DNA of 64,000 nt from Clostridium saccharoperbutylacetonicum N1-4(HMT) (GTDB taxonomy: Bacteria > Bacillota > Clostridia > Clostridiales > Clostridiaceae): positions 991,001 to 1,055,000 of the forward strand of contig NC_020291.1 of assembly GCF_000340885.1 (NCBI RefSeq), written 5' to 3'. Shown one piece after another: positions 53,193 to 62,840 of the stretch (within the stretch, counting starts at the first letter, position 1; each line of letters begins with the position of its first letter). Below the pieces are notes generated by a model that made no database searches, was not told the origin of the DNA, and saw only the letters and a list, made by a program, of their open reading frames with translations. The translations under genes and the position numbers were made by a program.

Positions 53193-53756
53193 TTATTTTT
53201 TTGAAAGGGATGAAATAAAGTCATCTATCATAGATTCAAAACTCTCATCTAAAGTTACTTCATTATTATGAAAATATCCAAATGAATATAATGAGACAAA
53301 ACCATGCAAAAGACTTCTTAAAGTTCGGCTCTTATGAACCAAACGGATTTCATCCTTAATGTAAAACTCTAAAATCTGACGAATGATACGAGTAGTTCCT
53401 TTTGCCAAATTAAATAACTCTGAGTTTTCAGTACTTGGAATACTCACAAAAAGTCTATAAGCGGTCGTATTTTCAAAAGCAAACTCTTTATAAACCTTAG
53501 CATATTCTTTTATGGCCTCATCGCCACTCTTACCAATTAACCTCTGCATTAATTTTTGATTCAATTCATTTAAAAGATATACTGTCATTTCAATTTTAAG
53601 ACTATCCATATTAGTAAAATGATTATATAAAGAAGGATGTTTTATATTTAATTTTTCAGCAATTTTTTGGAAGGTAAGTTGATTAAGACCAATTTCATCT
53701 GCCAAAGAAAAAGAAACTTGAATTATTTTTTCTTTGGTTAAATTTCTTTTTTGCAT
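53193..53756 (-). CDS. TetR-family transcriptional regulator (WHG type)
   Basis: This 187-residue repressor has an N-terminal helix-turn-helix (LTFQKIAEKLNIKHPSLYNHFTNMDSL) and a C-terminal ligand domain of the WHG (TetR_C) type. It is divergent from the MFS efflux gene, and two palindromes in the shared region (53841-53879) are likely its operators. An inducer would be a substrate of the pump. The ATG at 53756 is preceded on the minus strand by AGGAGTG. Confidence 0.92.
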   Translation of the reverse strand: MQKRNLTKEKIIQVSFSLADEIGLNQLTFQKIAEKLNIKHPSLYNHFTNMDSLKIEMTVYLLNELNQKLMQRLIGKSGDEAIKEYAKVYKEFAFENTTAYRLFVSIPSTENSELFNLAKGTTRIIRQILEFYIKDEIRLVHKSRTLRSLLHGFVSLYSFGYFHNNEVTLDESFESMIDDFISSLSKK

Positions 53757-53840
53757 TTGATTTTCACTCCTATAATCTTACAGTATAATAGTAGTTTAAC
53801 ATTGCAAAACATATTTATCAAATTATAGTTATAGATAATT

Positions 53841-53879
53841 AACTACATTTTGTAGTTTACAAACTATTAAATGTAGTTT
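53841..53879. promoter_or_regulatory. Tandem palindromic operators for the TetR regulator
   Basis: AACTACA-TTT-TGTAGTT (53841-53857) is a perfect inverted repeat. Four bases later AAACTA and TAGTTT (53861-53879) form a second. A further TAGTAGTTTAAC half site lies near 53789. The sites sit in the 301-base divergent region between tetR and the MFS gene. Confidence 0.75.
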
Positions 53880-53921
53880 ATAATTAGTCTTGGGATAGGG
53901 AAAAATTTAATTAAGAAAAAA

Positions 53922-53966
53922 TGCGCAACTTGCTATTGTTTTGTTTACTAATATTACTATTGCGCA
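53922..53966. promoter_or_regulatory. Inverted repeat in the MFS upstream region
   Basis: TGCGCAA (53922-53928) and TTGCGCA (53960-53966) face each other across 31 bases, with CTATTG repeated inside. The GC-rich arms stand out in an AT-rich background. It may be a second operator, or a weak hairpin in the MFS leader. Confidence 0.45.
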
Positions 53967-54057
53967 ATATTTTGTTAGAGTGGCGAAATCTAATTGAATA
54001 ATTATTATGAAAAGATTTTATTACATATTAATTTATACAAAAGAGAGGTGTATATTC

Positions 54058-55251
54058 ATGGAAATGTGGAAGAAAAATTTAATAGTATGTTGGTTTGGGA
54101 TATTTGTGGCTGCTATAGGAATGAGTCAGATTGCCCCAGTATTACCACTTTATATACAACATCTTGGTGTTCAAGATACAGCAACAATTACAAAAATTTC
54201 AGGAATTGCCTTTGGGATCACGTTTATAATTTCAGCTATTTTTTCACCAATTTGGGGAAGTGCAGCTGATAAATATGGACGAAAACCAATGATACTTAGA
54301 GCAAGCCTTGGTATGGCAATAACTATAGGGTGTATGGGTTTTGCACCAAACGTTTATATACTCATAGGTTTAAGACTACTTCAAGGTGTAATTACTGGCT
54401 ATAGTACAGCTTGTACTGCATTGATCGCAACTCAAACTGATAAGGAACATGCAGGGTATGCGTTAGGTACACTATCAACAGCAAGTATTGCAGGTTCTTT
54501 ACTTGGCCCAACAGTTGGTGGTTTTATAGATGAGATATTAGGACTACAAAGTGTATTTTTCATAACAGGGGCTTTACTTTTAATTTCATTTATTACAACG
54601 CTTATATTTGTAAAAGAATCCTTTGTTAGAGAAGAGAAAAAGGTACTTACTATTGAAGAAGTTTGGAGTACTGTTCCTCAAAAAAGCTTAACTGTTACGA
54701 TGTTTTTAACTTTCTTTATATTATCTGTAGCATTGTATTCTGTAGAACCAATTGTGACTATATATGTTAAGCAGTTATCTAATAACAGTTCACATATTGC
54801 ACTTTTAGCTGGAATTACATTTTCAGCTTCTGGCCTTGCCAATATAATTGCGGCTCCAAGACTTGGAAAACTTTCAGATAAGATAGGAGCTCATAAAGTA
54901 ATGTTAGCATGCCTTATAGGTGCAGTGATTATTTTTATACCACAAGCTTTTGTACAAAATACTTGGCAGTTAATGGGACTTCGATTTTTATTAGGACTAG
55001 CATCTGCAGGGCTTAATCCATCTGTTAATATTATATTAAAAAAAATAACACCGTCTTCTCTTACTGGCAGAGTATTTGGTTTTAACATGTCAGCAGGATA
55101 TTTGGGGGTATTTGGAGGTTCAGTCTTAGGTGGGCAGATTGCAGGAATTTTAGGAATGCAATATGTATTTTTTATCACAAGTGCATTGTTACTTGCAAAT
55201 GCAATTTGGGTATACTTTAAGGTTTATAAAAAACTCAATTTAAATGAATAG
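54058..55251 (+). CDS. MFS multidrug efflux transporter (DHA1 family)
   Basis: This 397-residue protein has 12 membrane helices and the MFS signature GSAADKYGRKPMILR between helices 2 and 3. The motif-C-like stretch SIAGSLLGPTVGGF in helix 5 marks drug/H+ antiporters. ATG 54058 follows GAGAGGTG by about ten bases; a frame from 54007 is longer but lacks a site. It is divergent from a tetR repressor. The substrate is unknown. Confidence 0.92.
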   Translation: MEMWKKNLIVCWFGIFVAAIGMSQIAPVLPLYIQHLGVQDTATITKISGIAFGITFIISAIFSPIWGSAADKYGRKPMILRASLGMAITIGCMGFAPNVYILIGLRLLQGVITGYSTACTALIATQTDKEHAGYALGTLSTASIAGSLLGPTVGGFIDEILGLQSVFFITGALLLISFITTLIFVKESFVREEKKVLTIEEVWSTVPQKSLTVTMFLTFFILSVALYSVEPIVTIYVKQLSNNSSHIALLAGITFSASGLANIIAAPRLGKLSDKIGAHKVMLACLIGAVIIFIPQAFVQNTWQLMGLRFLLGLASAGLNPSVNIILKKITPSSLTGRVFGFNMSAGYLGVFGGSVLGGQIAGILGMQYVFFITSALLLANAIWVYFKVYKKLNLNE

Positions 55252-55355
55252 TATTATTAATGTTGGATGACTAATTTTTATAAGAAGTATTAAACAATTC
55301 CTATTTAATAGATAATTAATTCTATAAAAAAATAAAATAAAAAGGAGATATTAAT

Positions 55356-55952
55356 ATGGAAAATCTAGAATTAAATGAAAATAAATTTATTAATGCAGAA
55401 AAAAGTGCTCTTGTACTTATAGATTTACAAAGCGGAATTACGGCTAGGGAAATTCAACCTTCACCTTATACAAGTGAGGAGGTTATCCATAATGCAAGCA
55501 AGTTAGTTAATGCGTTTAGTGAAAAAGGAACTTTTATAGTTTTAGTAAGAGTTTCTACTATAGACGATAAAGATATGGTTAAACCGAAAACTGATTCAAA
55601 AGTTGTTGGAATGAAATATCCAGAAGGCTGGGATAACCTTGTACCTGAAATAGCTAACACTAAGAATGCTCATATTATTACAAAGAGGCAATGGGGCGCT
55701 TTTTATGGTACTGATCTAGATTTACAATTAAGACGTAGAGGAATTGACACTATTATATTAGGTGGGATTTCTACTAACATTGGTGTAGATACTACAGCAA
55801 GGGAAGCATATCAACATGGTTATAATCAAATTTTTGTGGAAGATGCTATGACTGCAGTAACAAAGGAAGAACATGATTATGTCTGCAAATACATCTTTCC
55901 TAGGATTGGAAAAATTAGAACGACAAAAGAAATAATTTCATCATTAAGATAA
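55356..55952 (+). CDS. Isochorismatase-family hydrolase (YecD-like)
   Basis: This 198-residue protein has the family aspartate in [10 protein letters not shown] and the lysine in ITKRQWGAF. At the place of the nucleophilic cysteine it reads [16 protein letters not shown], with glycine instead of cysteine, the same as in E. coli YecD and in the cysteine-less isochorismatases. The substrate is unknown. AAAGGAGA precedes the ATG. It follows the MFS gene and may be expressed with it. Confidence 0.88.
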   Translation: MENLELNENKFINAEKSALVLIDLQSGITAREIQPSPYTSEEVIHNASKLVNAFSEKGTFIVLVRVSTIDDKDMVKPKTDSKVVGMKYPEGWDNLVPEIANTKNAHIITKRQWGAFYGTDLDLQLRRRGIDTIILGGISTNIGVDTTAREAYQHGYNQIFVEDAMTAVTKEEHDYVCKYIFPRIGKIRTTKEIISSLR

Positions 55953-55991
55953 AATGAAAACTTAAATATCAAAAAGAATTGGGGGATTAAG

Positions 55992-56636
55992 ATGAAAATT
56001 AAATGGTTTGGTCAATCATGTTTTATAATAACATCTGAAAGTGGAATAAAAGTATTAACAGATCCATATAAGAAAATGCTTGGTTATGAATTGCCTGAAA
56101 TGGAAGCTGATATAGTATCTACAAGTCACAATCATAAGGACCATAATAATATAAATGTAGTCAAGAATAGTTTTATACATATAAATGAGCCAGGCGATTT
56201 TTCCGAACATGGAATAGAAATAAAAGGTATCCAAACATTTCATGATAAAACCTCTGGGTCTAAGAGAGGGCAAAATACTGTATATAACTTCAATATTGAT
56301 GATATAAATATTTGTCATTGTGGTGACCTTGGACATGTTCTAGATGCCAATCAGATAGAGGAGATAGGAAATGTTCACATATTACTTCTCCCTATTGGTG
56401 GTTTAGCTACAATTAATGCATTTGATGCAGTTCAAGTGATGAAGCAGTTAAATCCAACAATTGTTATTCCTATGCACTACAGGACAAAGGCACTAGGGAT
56501 AGCAGGTTATATATTTAGTAAGGTTGATAAATTCATTTCAGCCTCAGGACTAAAAGCAAAAGAGTATGGAGAACTTGAATTAAGCAAAGCAAATATTAAA
56601 GATTATTCAGGAATGGTTGTGCTTAAATACGATTAG
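55992..56636 (+). CDS. Metallo-beta-lactamase-fold hydrolase
   Basis: This 214-residue protein has the metal motif SHNHKDHNN (HxHxDH), the aspartate/histidine-bearing CHCGDLGH, and the final IPMHYRT. It resembles the UPF0173/YtkL-type hydrolases, for which no common substrate is known. GGGGGATT precedes the ATG. It follows the YecD-like gene by 39 bases, so they form an operon, ending at a terminator at 56778-56832. Confidence 0.88.
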   Translation: MKIKWFGQSCFIITSESGIKVLTDPYKKMLGYELPEMEADIVSTSHNHKDHNNINVVKNSFIHINEPGDFSEHGIEIKGIQTFHDKTSGSKRGQNTVYNFNIDDINICHCGDLGHVLDANQIEEIGNVHILLLPIGGLATINAFDAVQVMKQLNPTIVIPMHYRTKALGIAGYIFSKVDKFISASGLKAKEYGELELSKANIKDYSGMVVLKYD

Positions 56637-56777
56637 AATTTGCTTTTGATAATATGATATACACTTAACTGGAATTATATTTACCAATTTCAAGAGCAAT
56701 AGTTAGTTCGAAATCTTCGTATTTAATGAATTAATTGAACTATAATGAGTTTTTATGTAAGATTATACAACTAAATA

Positions 56778-56832
56778 TAAGGTATTGTATTTTAATTTCA
56801 TTATTGATTTTAAGTACAATACCTTATTTTGT
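56778..56832 (+). terminator. Terminator before the two-component system (shared-loop family)
   Basis: TAAGGTATTGTA (56778-56789) pairs with TACAATACCTTA (56815-56826), followed by TTTTGTT. Its loop holds AATTTCATTATTGATTTTAAG. It lies 140 bases past the metallo-hydrolase gene, in a 399-base gap that otherwise shows no gene. A spurious 65-codon frame covers it. Confidence 0.85.
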
Positions 56833-57035
56833 TAAATGTTATATTGAAGTTTATAAATCTATAGAATACTATATATTAGAAGTTGTTTATAACTCATTTT
56901 TACATGTGTCTAAAGTTAAATTTGCAAGTTGACATTTATGTATTAGTATGGTTCCATTAAATTAAGAATTAGAAGTGATATATTTAACATATTTAGAATT
57001 TAAAGTATATAACATATATCTAAGGAGATATTATA

Positions 57036-58919
57036 ATGAAACTTTTTAATTATATAAAAAATAATATTAAAGGGTATTCAAATTGGAAACGTTATAGTAT
57101 AAAGGCAAAATTACTAACTATATTTATAATTATTTCTATTATACCAATTATTTTTAGTCAAGTATTTTTGTACAAGCTATCGCAGCATTATCTAGAAAAA
57201 AAAATTACAAGCCTCACAGATAGAAATCTATTTTACGTAAAAACTAATATAGAAACAGATATGAATTATTATAAAGATACTTTGTATAGGATTACAGTAG
57301 ATAATGATTGTTTGGGGTTAGAGAATATGTTCAACAATGGTGATGAATTTGAAAAAGCAGCATCAATTAATAAAATTAGAGATATTTTTGGATCTTACTC
57401 ATATTCTAGAAGTCAGATAAGAGCTATAACTTTCGTGGGGAAGGATGGAAGAAACGTATATTATGATAAAAGTAATCAAGGCATAAATAACAGAGTTTGG
57501 AATGCATATAGTGATTCTTCTAAAGCTGAAATTTACTCTAAAATTTTAAATAGTAATACGCCAGTTATTTTACCTACCACTGCTAATAGTTATATTGGCG
57601 GGAAGTCGGAGTATATGTTTCATATGGGATTAAAAGTTAGAGATATTAGGACTAAGGAAGAGGTTGGTATAATTATTATGAGTTTTGATGAGCAGGTCTT
57701 ATCAGATGTATGTAATGTGAATATGGATAAGAAAAGTTCATCAGAAGATAAAATAAATATGTGTTCAGTTGTAATTGATGATGAAGGAAGAGTTATATCA
57801 TTTAAAGACAAAAGGTATATCGGAACTTTTGTAAAAGATTATACTAGTAAAGAGATTAGTGATAAAGATAGCTATGAAACGTTAAATGAATTAGTATATT
57901 CAATACCTAATTTTACAAATAGAAATATTTCAGTTAGTAGTATTTCCATAGAAAGTGTTGGATGGAAGGTAATCAATATTGTTGACAAGGATAATTTGTT
58001 TTATGAAGTCAACCTATTAAGAAACTTAACATTAGCATTATTGGCTGTGATAGTAATAATAGTAATGGGTGTTATTATAATATTTTCAAATAAATTCTAT
58101 GAATCAGTTAAAATCATTGTTAGTGGTATGAAAAAAGCTAAAAAAGGTAACTTTAACGTGAAGATAGAACTCGATACAGAAGATGAGTTAGCATTTATTG
58201 GTGAGGAGTTCAATGAAATGTTATCAACAATAAATATCTTAGTGGAAGATATTAAAAAGCAAAGTAATTATATTATTGAAATATCAAACAAAAGAAGAGA
58301 AGCTGAGATAAAGGCAATTGTAGCACAGATTAATCCGCATTTTTTATATAATACTTTGGATTGTATAAATTGGATGGCAATTAAAAATGAAAATTATGAA
58401 GTTAGTGATACCATAGGAAATTTTGCACAAATACTACGATATAGTATCGGAGATATAAATAAAGAAGTTACTATTTGTGACGAGGTTGAATGGCTTAAAA
58501 AATATGTATACTTACAACAGATTAGATTTAATAACAGCTTTGAGTTGGATTTAAATGTAAGTGAAGAGATTTTAAGATGTAGAATTCACAAATTAATATT
58601 ACAGCCATTAATTGAAAATTCAATTATTCATGGGTTTAAAGGACATAATGATGGAGGAATCTTAAAAGTTAATATTAATAAATTTCAAAATAATTTTATA
58701 AAAATTATAGTGGGGGATAATGGGAATGGTATCTCAGAAGAAGAACTTGAAAGAATAATTAAAAACATAAAATTAGGAAAGGATGAAGATGAAAATATAG
58801 GATTAAAAAATGTATATGACAGAATAAAAATTTATTATGGGGATAATGCTGAAATTAACATAGAGAGTTTTGAAGGAGAAGGAACTATAATAACATTGCT
58901 CATTTCATTGCAGTTTTAG
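57036..58919 (+). CDS. Sensor histidine kinase, YesM/LytS type
   Basis: This 627-residue membrane kinase has two transmembrane helices (about 24-46 and 330-350) around a large extracytoplasmic sensor domain (probably dCache-like), then a HAMP linker. The His_kinase domain has QINPHFLYNTLDCINW with the phosphorylated histidine, and the HATPase domain has LQPLIENSIIHGF and DNGNGISEE. AAGGAG precedes the ATG. It pairs with the adjacent AraC-type regulator and probably senses an extracellular sugar. Confidence 0.95.
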   Translation: MKLFNYIKNNIKGYSNWKRYSIKAKLLTIFIIISIIPIIFSQVFLYKLSQHYLEKKITSLTDRNLFYVKTNIETDMNYYKDTLYRITVDNDCLGLENMFNNGDEFEKAASINKIRDIFGSYSYSRSQIRAITFVGKDGRNVYYDKSNQGINNRVWNAYSDSSKAEIYSKILNSNTPVILPTTANSYIGGKSEYMFHMGLKVRDIRTKEEVGIIIMSFDEQVLSDVCNVNMDKKSSSEDKINMCSVVIDDEGRVISFKDKRYIGTFVKDYTSKEISDKDSYETLNELVYSIPNFTNRNISVSSISIESVGWKVINIVDKDNLFYEVNLLRNLTLALLAVIVIIVMGVIIIFSNKFYESVKIIVSGMKKAKKGNFNVKIELDTEDELAFIGEEFNEMLSTINILVEDIKKQSNYIIEISNKRREAEIKAIVAQINPHFLYNTLDCINWMAIKNENYEVSDTIGNFAQILRYSIGDINKEVTICDEVEWLKKYVYLQQIRFNNSFELDLNVSEEILRCRIHKLILQPLIENSIIHGFKGHNDGGILKVNINKFQNNFIKIIVGDNGNGISEEELERIIKNIKLGKDEDENIGLKNVYDRIKIYYGDNAEINIESFEGEGTIITLLISLQF

Positions 58920-58930
58920 GGGGGAGACTT

Positions 58931-60463
58931 ATGAAAATTTTGATTGTAGAAGATGAGATTAATGCTAGAGAAGGATTAGGGAATTTATTAGGAAAGATTA
59001 ATAATAACTATATTGTTTGTGGAAAAGCTTCCGATGGAGAACAAGGGCTAATTTTAGCAAAAGAACACAAACCAGATCTCATATTTACTGATATAGAAAT
59101 GCCAAAATTAAATGGATTAGATATGCTTGAAAAAATAAAAGAAGATGGTCAGAATCCGTATATTATTATATTAAGTGGATATTCTGATTTTAAGTATGCC
59201 CAAAAAAGTATAAGAATAGGGGTAGAGGAATATTTATTAAAACCAATAACCTATAGTGCTTTAAAAAGTAGTATGGAACAGATTGAAAGAAAATTTAATT
59301 TAGAAAAAGAAAAATATGTAACTTTTGATGATGAGATGATTAAGGAAGAAATCCTAGGACAAATATTATTAAATAAAAGTAATAACCTAAAGGAGCTATA
59401 TAAGATTATTGAAAGTAAATTGGATAAAGAAAAAAATATTTATCTTGTAAATTTGTATTTAGGAGATAAATATGAAGATGAAATTGAATTAAGATCCAAG
59501 GAAATGAATGATTTTATGGAAAAATATAAAATTGAAGTTGTATATTATTCAGTATTAAAGGAATATAGATATTTACCAATTTTGATAAATACCCAAATAG
59601 CTTTTGAGGAGCTTGTAAAGATATTAAAGTATAATTTATTATTCTCATTTAAAGCACGTGGATTTTATAGAACTACTATAAGTGTTATTAATATGAATGA
59701 TATTAGTGAAATTGGTAAATCCTTTAGCAAGCTTCAGAAATTGTCTAGATGGCCAATTGTACTTGGTAATGATGAAATCATATATGAAGCATTGATTTCT
59801 AAATTAAAAATATGTCAGTGCAATTATCCTAGAGAAATAGAAAAGGAAGTTTTAAAGGCAATAAAAAGTAATGATAAGATAAAACTAGTAGATGCTAATA
59901 AAAAATTTATTTCATATTTGAAATCAGATATTTATGATCCAATAAATGTTATTGAGGTTTGCAGTAAATATATTTTTTCAATTCTGAGTGTCTCTAAAAG
60001 TTGTAATAATGATCTTTATACAGAATTTAATAATGAAGGAATCCTAGATACTATTAAAATGAGCTGTACATTTTGTGAGTTAGAAGAACGATTGAATTAT
60101 ATAATTGGGAAAGCATGTGAAAAAAATAATGAGGAGCTTATACCATATTCACTAATTGTCAGAAAGACAATTAATTATATAAAAGAGTATTATAGTGATA
60201 AGATTTCTTTAGAAGAAATAGCAAGTGGAATGAGTATAACACCAGAATATTTAAGTCGATTATTTACAAAGGAGTTAGGAAAAAGTTTTTCAGATTATTT
60301 AAGAGAATTTAGAATTGATAAATCTAAGGAATTATTAACAACGAGTAAAATTAAGATTTATGAGGTAGCTGAGAAGGTTGGATATAGTGATTCTAAATAT
60401 TTTTGTAAAGTTTTTAAGGAATCAACAGGTATGTCACCAAAAGAATACATGAAGTTTTATTAA
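58931..60463 (+). CDS. AraC-type response regulator, YesN-like
   Basis: This 510-residue regulator has a receiver domain (1-120; IVEDEINAREGL, LIFTDIEMPKLNGLDML, and EEYLLKPI). A middle region of no clear similarity follows, then an AraC HTH pair (about 410-510; ISLEEIASGMSITPEYLSRLFTKELGKSFSDYL, here given in parts: SITPEYLSRLF and YEVAEKVGYSDSKYFCKVFK). GGGGGGAG precedes the ATG, 11 bases after the kinase gene. It most likely activates the ABC transporter that follows. Confidence 0.95.
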   Translation: MKILIVEDEINAREGLGNLLGKINNNYIVCGKASDGEQGLILAKEHKPDLIFTDIEMPKLNGLDMLEKIKEDGQNPYIIILSGYSDFKYAQKSIRIGVEEYLLKPITYSALKSSMEQIERKFNLEKEKYVTFDDEMIKEEILGQILLNKSNNLKELYKIIESKLDKEKNIYLVNLYLGDKYEDEIELRSKEMNDFMEKYKIEVVYYSVLKEYRYLPILINTQIAFEELVKILKYNLLFSFKARGFYRTTISVINMNDISEIGKSFSKLQKLSRWPIVLGNDEIIYEALISKLKICQCNYPREIEKEVLKAIKSNDKIKLVDANKKFISYLKSDIYDPINVIEVCSKYIFSILSVSKSCNNDLYTEFNNEGILDTIKMSCTFCELEERLNYIIGKACEKNNEELIPYSLIVRKTINYIKEYYSDKISLEEIASGMSITPEYLSRLFTKELGKSFSDYLREFRIDKSKELLTTSKIKIYEVAEKVGYSDSKYFCKVFKESTGMSPKEYMKFY

Positions 60464-60471
60464 GTAAGAAG

Positions 60472-60506
60472 GTGTAAAATTGATGTTATAATTTTACACT
60501 TTTTTT
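60472..60506 (+). terminator. Terminator after the response regulator
   Basis: GTGTAAAATT and AATTTTACAC form a perfect 10-base stem with an 8-base loop, followed by TTTTTTT. It separates the two-component genes from the ABC transporter, which therefore has its own promoter; a short palindrome ATAACGTTAT at 60558-60567 may be a control site. Confidence 0.9.
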
Positions 60507-60596
60507 ATGATAATAGAATTTTAGAATGCGCTTTCAAGGGGTAAGATTATATTGTAGATAACGTTATTATAGATAAAAATTTAGGAGGTAAATAAA

Positions 60597-61856
60597 ATGA
60601 AGAAAACTAAAAGATTGTTAACTTGTTTAGTAGCTACGGTTATGTCAGCAAGTATATTCATTGGATGTGGAAGTAGTACAACAACTACATCTGCAGGAAA
60701 AAGTGATACGGCCGAAAAGACAACGCTTACAGTATGGCATTATTTTGATGGACAACAGCAACAAAAGGCTATGGAAAATCTTGCTAATAAGTATAATAAG
60801 TCTCAAGATAAGGTAGAAGTTAAGGTTGAATTTGTACCAAGGGCTGAACTTACTAAGCAGTTTACAATAGGACTTGTTGCTGATAAATTACCTGATATTG
60901 GTTTAGTTGATAATCCAGATATGGCTTCATTTTCAGCAATGGGATTATTTGCAGATATTACTGATAAGATGAATTCTTATGAAGGTAAGGATCAATTTTA
61001 TCCAGGGCCAATTTCATCATGTCAATTAGATGGAAAGTATTATGGGATTCCACTTGGAAGTAATGATTTAGCTTTATTCTATAATAAGGACATGCTAAGT
61101 GCAGCAGGTGTAGAGCCGCCAACAACTTATGCTGAATTAAAGGATGCAGCAAAAAAATTGACCAAAGGGGATACTTATGGCTTAGCAATAGCTACGCCTA
61201 AAAATGAAGAAGGCACTTTTCAGTATCTTCCATGGCTACTTTCTACTGGAGCTAAATTCAACGAAATTGGTAGTCAAGCAGGTATAAGTTCTCTTCAATA
61301 TCTTACTGATCTTATAAAAGATGGGTCAATGAGTAAAGAAGTTATAAATTGGACACAAAATGATTTAGAAAAACAATTCGTAACCAATAAAGCAGCTATG
61401 ATTACAGATGGGCCATGGATTATAGATACAGTTAAGAAAGATGCACCAAACTTAAAGTGGGGAGTTGTAAAAATTCCTAAAGATAAAGTATTTGCATCAG
61501 ATTTAGGTGGAGAAAACTGGGGAATTATTAAAGGACATCATGAAGCAGAAGCTTGGGACTTCATAAAATTTACTCAACAAAAAGATAATATGAATGAATA
61601 TTGTGCAGATTTTGGTTATATTCCTCCAAGAAAAGATATTGCTGAAAGTAATGATAAGATAACTAAAGATCCAATTATGAGTGTATTTTTAGATGAATTA
61701 CAATATGCTATGCCAAGAGGACCACATCCAAAATGGCCTGAAATATCTGATGCTATGTCCACTGCATTACAAGAAAGCTTTACAAATGCAAAGGCACCGG
61801 AACAAGCAGCAAAAGATGCCCAAGTTAAGATTGATGATGTGTTAAATAAAAAATAA
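60597..61856 (+). CDS. ABC sugar transporter, substrate-binding lipoprotein
   Basis: This 419-residue protein has a lipoprotein signal ending ASIFIGCGSS (cysteine about residue 24), then a family 1 extracellular solute-binding fold. Recognisable segments: LTVWHYFDGQQQQKAME, YYGIPLGSNDLALFYNKD and AAMITDGPWII. Sugar-binding aromatic residues are frequent. AGGAGG precedes the ATG. It is the first of the transporter genes downstream of a YesMN-type system, so it likely binds an oligosaccharide cut by the GH31 enzyme at the window end. Confidence 0.95.
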   Translation: MKKTKRLLTCLVATVMSASIFIGCGSSTTTTSAGKSDTAEKTTLTVWHYFDGQQQQKAMENLANKYNKSQDKVEVKVEFVPRAELTKQFTIGLVADKLPDIGLVDNPDMASFSAMGLFADITDKMNSYEGKDQFYPGPISSCQLDGKYYGIPLGSNDLALFYNKDMLSAAGVEPPTTYAELKDAAKKLTKGDTYGLAIATPKNEEGTFQYLPWLLSTGAKFNEIGSQAGISSLQYLTDLIKDGSMSKEVINWTQNDLEKQFVTNKAAMITDGPWIIDTVKKDAPNLKWGVVKIPKDKVFASDLGGENWGIIKGHHEAEAWDFIKFTQQKDNMNEYCADFGYIPPRKDIAESNDKITKDPIMSVFLDELQYAMPRGPHPKWPEISDAMSTALQESFTNAKAPEQAAKDAQVKIDDVLNKK

Positions 61857-61870
61857 AACTTAATATAATT

Positions 61871-61902
61871 AAGATGCCTTTGAACTTATTTAAAGGCATC
61901 TT
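61871..61902 (+). other. Stem-loop between binding-protein and permease genes
   Basis: AAGATGCCTTT (61871-61881) and AAAGGCATCTT (61892-61902) form a perfect 11-base stem. No T-run follows. Such hairpins after binding-protein genes protect the upstream transcript and lower permease expression, as in malE-malF. Confidence 0.75.
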
Positions 61903-61931
61903 GAAATTGAAGCAAGGTAGGTGGAACAGTT

Positions 61932-62840
61932 TTGAAAAGTAAATACAGTAGTGAATTTATTAGAGAAGAAAGAAAAGGATATTTATTTGTGTTACCAGCA
62001 TTAATATTTATGTTAGCTTTTGTTGGGTACCCAATTATTTATAATTTTATATTAAGTTTTAGAGATGTAAATGTTACAACCTTTAGTCAGCCAATTAAAC
62101 CTTTTGTTGGATTTAAAAATTATATTGAAGTATTTCAGGATCCTACACTAACAATCAGTATTTGGAATACCTTAGTTTTCACATTAGGAAGTATATCAAT
62201 ACAATTCATTATAGGATTAGGCTTAGCTTTACTTTTTAATATGAAGTTTAAAATAGCTGAACCCCTCAGAGGACTTATGGTAGTAAGTTATCTTATACCA
62301 ATGACAGTAACTGCGCTATTATTTAAATTTATGTACAGTACTAGTGGCGGAATAATAAATGAGTTGTTAATGAAAGCTCATTTAATTTCAGCACCCATTG
62401 GATGGATAATAGATAGTAAAACATCTATGTTTTCGGTTATATTGACTAATTCGTGGGTTGGAATTCCTTTTAATATGCTTTTATTAACAACAGGGTTAAG
62501 TAATATTCCTTACTCATTATATGAAGCTGCTAAAGTTGATGGAGCTAATGTTTTTCAAAGATTCTTTAAAGTAACATTGCCATCATTAAAACCAGCAATT
62601 TTATCTGTTTTAGTTCTTGGTTTTATATATACTTTTAAGGTATTTGATTTAGTATTTGTTATGACCAATGGTGGGCCAGTAAATAGTACTGAGTTAATGT
62701 CTACCTTTGCATATAAATTATCGTTCACACAATTTTCATTCAGCAAGGGTGCTACTGTTGCTAATATATTATTTGCAATTTTATTCTGTGTAAGTTTAGG
62801 ATATCTTTCATTAATAAAGGAAGATGAGGTGATGGGATAA
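61932..62840 (+). CDS. ABC sugar transporter permease 1 (MalF type)
   Basis: This 302-residue inner-membrane permease has six helices and the EAA loop YEAAKVDGANVFQRFFKVTLP, split here as YEAAKVDGANVFQRF. A TTG start is used after GGTAGGTGGA. It is followed by the second permease, whose ATG overlaps its stop. No ATP-binding subunit is encoded nearby, so a shared MsmK-type ATPase elsewhere is likely. Confidence 0.93.
   Translation: MKSKYSSEFIREERKGYLFVLPALIFMLAFVGYPIIYNFILSFRDVNVTTFSQPIKPFVGFKNYIEVFQDPTLTISIWNTLVFTLGSISIQFIIGLGLALLFNMKFKIAEPLRGLMVVSYLIPMTVTALLFKFMYSTSGGIINELLMKAHLISAPIGWIIDSKTSMFSVILTNSWVGIPFNMLLLTTGLSNIPYSLYEAAKVDGANVFQRFFKVTLPSLKPAILSVLVLGFIYTFKVFDLVFVMTNGGPVNSTELMSTFAYKLSFTQFSFSKGATVANILFAILFCVSLGYLSLIKEDEVMG

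Noticed and set aside
53994..54269. 91-codon frame overlapping the start of the MFS gene
   Set aside because: It is out of frame with the MFS protein, whose start and domains are clear.
56735..56932. 65-codon frame between the metallo-hydrolase and sensor kinase genes
   Set aside because: It spans a strong terminator hairpin, has no ribosome binding site, and shows no family resemblance.
60558..60567. ATAACGTTAT as a catabolite-repression (cre) site before the sugar-binding protein gene
   Set aside because: The palindrome is well placed, but it matches the cre consensus only at the central positions, so it is noted only in passing.
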